Shown here piece by piece: positions 60,257-64,000 of a stretch of 64,000 bases of DNA. The number at the start of each line of letters is the position of its first letter. Positions within the stretch are counted from its first letter, which is position 1. Position numbers and translations under genes: made by a program. Source of the DNA: Carya illinoinensis (Eukaryota; Streptophyta; Magnoliopsida; Fagales; Juglandaceae); contig NC_056752.1 of assembly GCF_018687715.1 (NCBI RefSeq), forward strand, positions 50,438,653 through 50,502,652, written 5' to 3'. The notes under the pieces were generated by a model that was not told the origin of the DNA, did no database searches, and was given only the letters and a program-made list of their open reading frames with translations.

Positions 60257-63209
60257 ATGGCTGGAAACTCTTTGAGGCCCGCTTTCGTGACCCTCTTTAT
60301 GTTTGCAATCATCTTATTTCCAATGGTAATATGCGATGCAGCTCAGTTTGCTCAAGAAGGTAAAAACTCCATTATAGCCTGATCATAAATAATACTTTTA
60401 GCAATCATGACTATAAGATTTTTAGATTTTAATTGAACAAATCTCGTTTTGTTTTGGGTTTCAGTTAGGGGTGTGCATCCGGATCCGGATCCGGGTATCC
60501 GGCCATAACCGGATCCGGATCCGTATTTCAAAATCCGGGCGGTTATCCGCCCGGATTGAATCCGGACTCAATCCGGGCGGATAACCGGATTCAATCCGGA
60601 TATCCGGATTGTAACCGGATATCCGGATTTTTCTGTTTTTTCTTACTTAAATTCCGGATAGCCGGGTCATACCCGAATTCAATCCGGGTTTTGTATAAAA
60701 AAAAAATTTCTTAAAATTCTAAAAATATCTTTATAACTTTAAAAAGAAATTATAGCACTTTTTTTTTTTAAAAAAATCTGATCTCATATTTAAATTGCCT
60801 AGATTTTTTAAAAAAAAATAATTAAAACACTAAGAATTTTCTAAAAAAAAAAAAATTGAAGAAAAAAATAAATAAAAATGCAAACTAAATAATATTGTTG
60901 TTACATCACAGTGCAAAACATAAATTTACAAAAAAATAAATAAATAATAATACATGACAACTAATTAAACTAATACAATATGATAACTCTTCACATCTTG
61001 AATCTTGAATTTTGAATTTGGGGGAATATTTGATTTCTTTCACCTTGATCTGGTAAATGGATGGCCTGTAATCAACAAATTAAAAAGTAAATCATATAGA
61101 CATATGGATATTTCAGAAAAGAGTGCAAAGGGTCACCCAACAATGCATAACAGAATACATTAAAAGATACTACATTCAGATATAGTTGAAAGTCCATAGC
61201 GGAGCCATCTATACCCACACTAATGGGCTGCAGAATAGTAGCACACAAGAGAGCACTGTCTGATTCTGACATATCTTCATAGCCATCAATGGTTACGACT
61301 TTGGTTTCCTCCTGATTAAAGTAAAACATCATATATGAGACCAAATAAAAAAATGGTAAAACTTTTAGCAAACATTATGTTATATGTTTTGATAATGTTC
61401 ACAATCAACATATTCTAGCGAAGGGGGAACCAAACCTTAGTAGTGAAATCTCATGTCACTACATAATGGTGTCACGTCAAAATGATTATTTAAATAGTAA
61501 ATTTCATATGATTGGTTAGCAGTACTCTTATTTAAAGATAAAAAGATTAATAATTATGTATTCCTTAAAGTTCAAGGTATGAGTATATCCTTATCAGGAA
61601 CTCATAAATTGTCATTATAAAATAAATGGTTGTGCTAGAATCTAGAAAGGCTACCAAACTCAACAACTTAAAGTAATTGCAAAACAGAGTGATTCATTTT
61701 CTTTTCACTTGAATTGTAGAAAACATGTTTCGATTCTCAAGATTTACATTTTTCTTGCAAATTTTTAGTACAAAACAAAACTCAAAAGGAAATAAACTCC
61801 ACGACACAACGATCACAGGCGCATGTATCAATTTTCACATTTATCAATTTACAACCAATTCAATTAAGCAAAATGATGATAAAGAGAAATTACATGATTT
61901 CGCATCAGTTCCCATATCCCATGGGTTTCTTACAAGAAAATCTCATGCGGAGATTTGATGACCCCTGTCATGCTGACATCCCCCAAGTGGACAATACCAA
62001 GCTAAACCAATAACACATTTATAACCAATTGAATCATGACATAATAAAAGAACAAAACTATTATCCAAAACATCCAAAACAGATAGCGAGCTTATGAGAT
62101 AGAGAATCAGGGTGCTGTCAAAACATCCAAAACCCTAGTTACAAGATAGAGAATCAGGGGCTGTAATAACTGCAGAAATACTTTTTGCCCTTCACATCCT
62201 CGAGCTTTCCTCCATTAACCCATCTAATAATTTCCCAAGCCGAGGTACAAAAATAGAAAGAATCGTAACATAAACAACTCAGATCTATTAGAAAGTTCAG
62301 AGAAACCCATTAACCTCACACATGGTTAGCCCCAAAAAGAAAGCAATAGCAAAGAAAAGAGTCTGGCCAAAAAAACCCAAATCTATTAAAAAGTTGAGAG
62401 AAACCCAGATATGTGCAAAACAATCTAGCCCAAAAAAACCCAGATCTGTGAAAAACAATGGAAACATGGCCATCGAGATTTCTATCAACCATTTAAAAAC
62501 GAACTTCTTCTAGGGTAGAGAAATTAAAAACGAACTTCTTCTAGGGTAGAGAAATTATCAAGTCCACCGAAATTATGGACTTGATTACAAGAGCATATGT
62601 CCTGGATGAACGAAATCCTAAGGCCTATACAAAACCAAACCACAGAGGCATATTCAAAATGAGAGAGAGGGAGAGAAAGAGCCATACCAGAGAGTTTATT
62701 TGTGATGGAAACTGCCAACGACGTCGACTCAGAATTTGAGTTAGGTTTCAGTGCGGCAGCGAGAGAGAGGGAGATGGGATGAGGGATCTAGGGTTTTCTT
62801 GGTCCAGTGTTCAGATCGAGTGAGAGAGTGAGCGAGAGAGAGGAGACTAATTTTCTTTTCAAAACACACAGTGAACGAGAGACCTATCCGTAACCTGTCG
62901 GCTGAAATATTTTAAAACATAGCCGGTTACGGATAACCGGGTTAGAATCCGTATCCGTAACCGTATCCGGGCGGTTACATTATATCATTTAATCCGCCCG
63001 GGTTGAATCCGGGCGATAACCGCCCGGATCCATCCGGATTTCCGGATTCCGCACCGGACCGGAAAAAAATCCGGTCCGGATGCACAGCCCTAGTTTCAGT
63101 TGTATGTCCTACTTGTGTATGTTGCACGCCTAAACGACCGGGGTCTTGTTGCCAGTGTTGCGCTGCTTCCATCGAGACACCTCCCGAGAATGGGTCACCC
63201 AAAGCTTAG
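60257..63209 (+). CDS. Small secreted cysteine-rich peptide CRP3, intron enlarged by a hAT element
   Basis: Exon 1 is 60257-60359 and exon 2 is 63100-63209. The protein is the same as CRP1 (70 aa, eight cysteines, TPKRPGS loop) as far as I can read. The intron has grown from 105 bp to about 2.74 kb because a hAT element sits at 60466-63092. The 8-bp target duplication (GTTTCAGT) contains the 3' splice AG, so a normal acceptor remains directly before exon 2 and a second lies before the element. The coding sequence is unbroken; expression depends on splicing out the element. Confidence 0.65.
61181..61311 (-). pseudogene. Captured exon fragment of a papain-family cysteine protease
   Basis: On the minus strand, after a cag acceptor at 61314-61312, the frame reads KVVTIDGYED...ESDSALLCATILQ and then PISVGIDGSAMDFQLY. 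This is the well-known stretch of plant C1A proteases just before the GGIYDG and catalytic-His region. The next exon is missing, and the frame runs into intron-like sequence. Neither catalytic Cys nor His is included, so no active enzyme can come from it. Confidence 0.75.
62150..62860. other. Exon- or promoter-like interior of the hAT element
   Basis: Less AT-rich than the rest of the element. It holds repeated AACCCAGATCTGT-type sequence (62370-62455), a 31-bp tandem duplication of AACGAACTTCTTCTAGGGTA (about 62496-62557) and GAGA tracts (62760-62850). On the minus strand the CT-rich tract followed by an ATG near 62718 looks like a plant 5' leader. I do not recognise an encoded protein. Confidence 0.35.
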
Positions 63210-64000
63210 TACTGATGTCCATCTTTCAGATGCTGTCGAGACCTATGCGGGCAGCAGTATAATTCATATATATCATGAATAATGGGAATTTCTGCACTTT
63301 ACTTACCACTTTGATTTCTGAGAATAAATTAGCCTATTTATTTGCTAAAATCAAATGAAATGATTCATGAATAAAAGAAATTCCTCGTGGATCCATCTTC
63401 TTTAAAAGAATTTCTGCAGTTTGTGATATATATAATATATATAATAATGAATAATGTTATATATCACACCACCATCCCACTTCAATCATACTATATACGA
63501 TGTGATACATTTATCATCATTTGATGATAAAGAAGTATATAATAAATGATCATTCAATTGTGATAAATGTGCTACATCTTACTTAGTAAGATACAAGTGA
63601 GGTGATAGTATGGTATATAAAATTTTTCTATAATAATATGTAGTTTGTGATGTGTAAGTTCACATATTTTTTAAAAAAAAATTAAATAAATCTAGAACTC
63701 ATATAAAAAAAAAAATTATTTTTTTAATAAGCAATACTAAGTTAAAAAAAAAAAGTATGCCCTTTATACAACTTAGATTGTATCTAGTATAATTTATAAT
63801 ATTTTAAGAAACAAAATAAAAGAAAATGATAAGTTTTAATAATGAGATGAAATGAGTTGAGATTATTTTTCAATACAAACGGAGCCTAGTTTGTGACTAC
63901 GTTGGTCTATAAACGGTGGGCCCATCCATGGAGATGAAACTCAAGGTGGTTGGATAGTATCGAGCCCGTTGGGGTCTTAGCATAAATTATGATCGACCCA
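63210..64000. other. 3' flank of CRP3 to the window end
   Basis: Matches 9844-10634 downstream of CRP1, including the palindromic MITE (about 63446-63634). Homology is still running at the right edge, so the duplicated segment extends further. Confidence 0.65.

Larger units (their letters stand above)
60466..63092. mobile_element. Non-autonomous hAT element, 2627 bp, carrying host-like gene sequence
   Basis: The perfect 8-bp duplication GTTTCAGT (60458-60465 and 63093-63100) compares with a single copy at the matching place in CRP1 (9727-9734). Ends: TAGGGGTGTGCATCCGGA and the reverse complement TAGGGCTGTGCATCCGGA. The subterminal regions (about 60475-60690 and 62925-63085) are packed with CCGGAT/ATCCGG motifs, as expected for transposase-binding sites. 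No transposase domain was seen. The interior holds a protease exon fragment (61181-61311, minus) and GA-rich and exon-like sequence near 62100-62850. Confidence 0.9.

Noticed and set aside
62322..62513. 63-codon Lys/Pro-rich frame in the hAT element
   Set aside because: Derived from repeated AAAAAACCCAGATCT-type sequence, with no domain and no supporting context.

Overview
The window is nuclear DNA from a flowering plant, probably a woody rosid. The evidence is AT-rich intergenic DNA, GT-AG introns, plant-type malectin-like/LRR receptor kinases, LTR retrotransposons, a plant L1-type LINE, hAT elements and many short foldback (MITE-like) repeats. The MITE style resembles Fagales, which is only an impression. 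There are no bacterial genes, tRNA, rRNA or CRISPR arrays that I can support.

Two gene families occupy the window. (1) A malectin-like/LRR receptor-like kinase (RLK) gene with 13 exons. Copy A (coding 630-7242; exon 1 lies left of the window) and copy C (48580-56198, complete, 903 codons) are almost identical over about 8.6 kb. Copy B (24480-35668) is an older, decayed copy that lacks most of its last exon. Pieces of further copies lie at 12711-12828, 13868-15190, 18676-18892 and 21740-23065. (2) A two-exon gene for a small secreted eight-cysteine peptide (CRP) lies downstream of the intact RLKs in the same orientation. There are three copies: CRP1 (9526-9843), CRP2 (58045-58356) and CRP3 (60257-63209, intron enlarged by a hAT insertion).

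Layout: 1-10.6 kb is RLK-A plus CRP1. 10.6-13.9 kb is MITEs, an RLK exon-1 relic and minisatellites. 13.9-23.1 kb is a pair of 1.3-kb inverted arms made of RLK fragments, enclosing a 5'-truncated LINE, an RLK 3'-end fragment and an inserted element. 24.5-35.7 kb is RLK-B, carrying a 3.6-kb Ty1/copia-type element in an intron. 35.7-48.5 kb has no genes I can support; it holds a 3.47-kb solo LTR nested in two MITEs, an 841-bp hAT element and other hAT/MITE relics. 48.6-57.6 kb is RLK-C. 57.6-64 kb is CRP2 then CRP3; CRP3 and its flanks match the CRP1 region.

The intact RLKs should be plasma-membrane receptors: a secreted malectin-like ectodomain, short LRRs, one membrane span and a catalytically complete RD-type Ser/Thr kinase. 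The CRPs carry signal peptides and should be secreted. RLK and CRP copies lie side by side and appear to have been copied together. A functional link between them is my hypothesis; the sequence does not show it.
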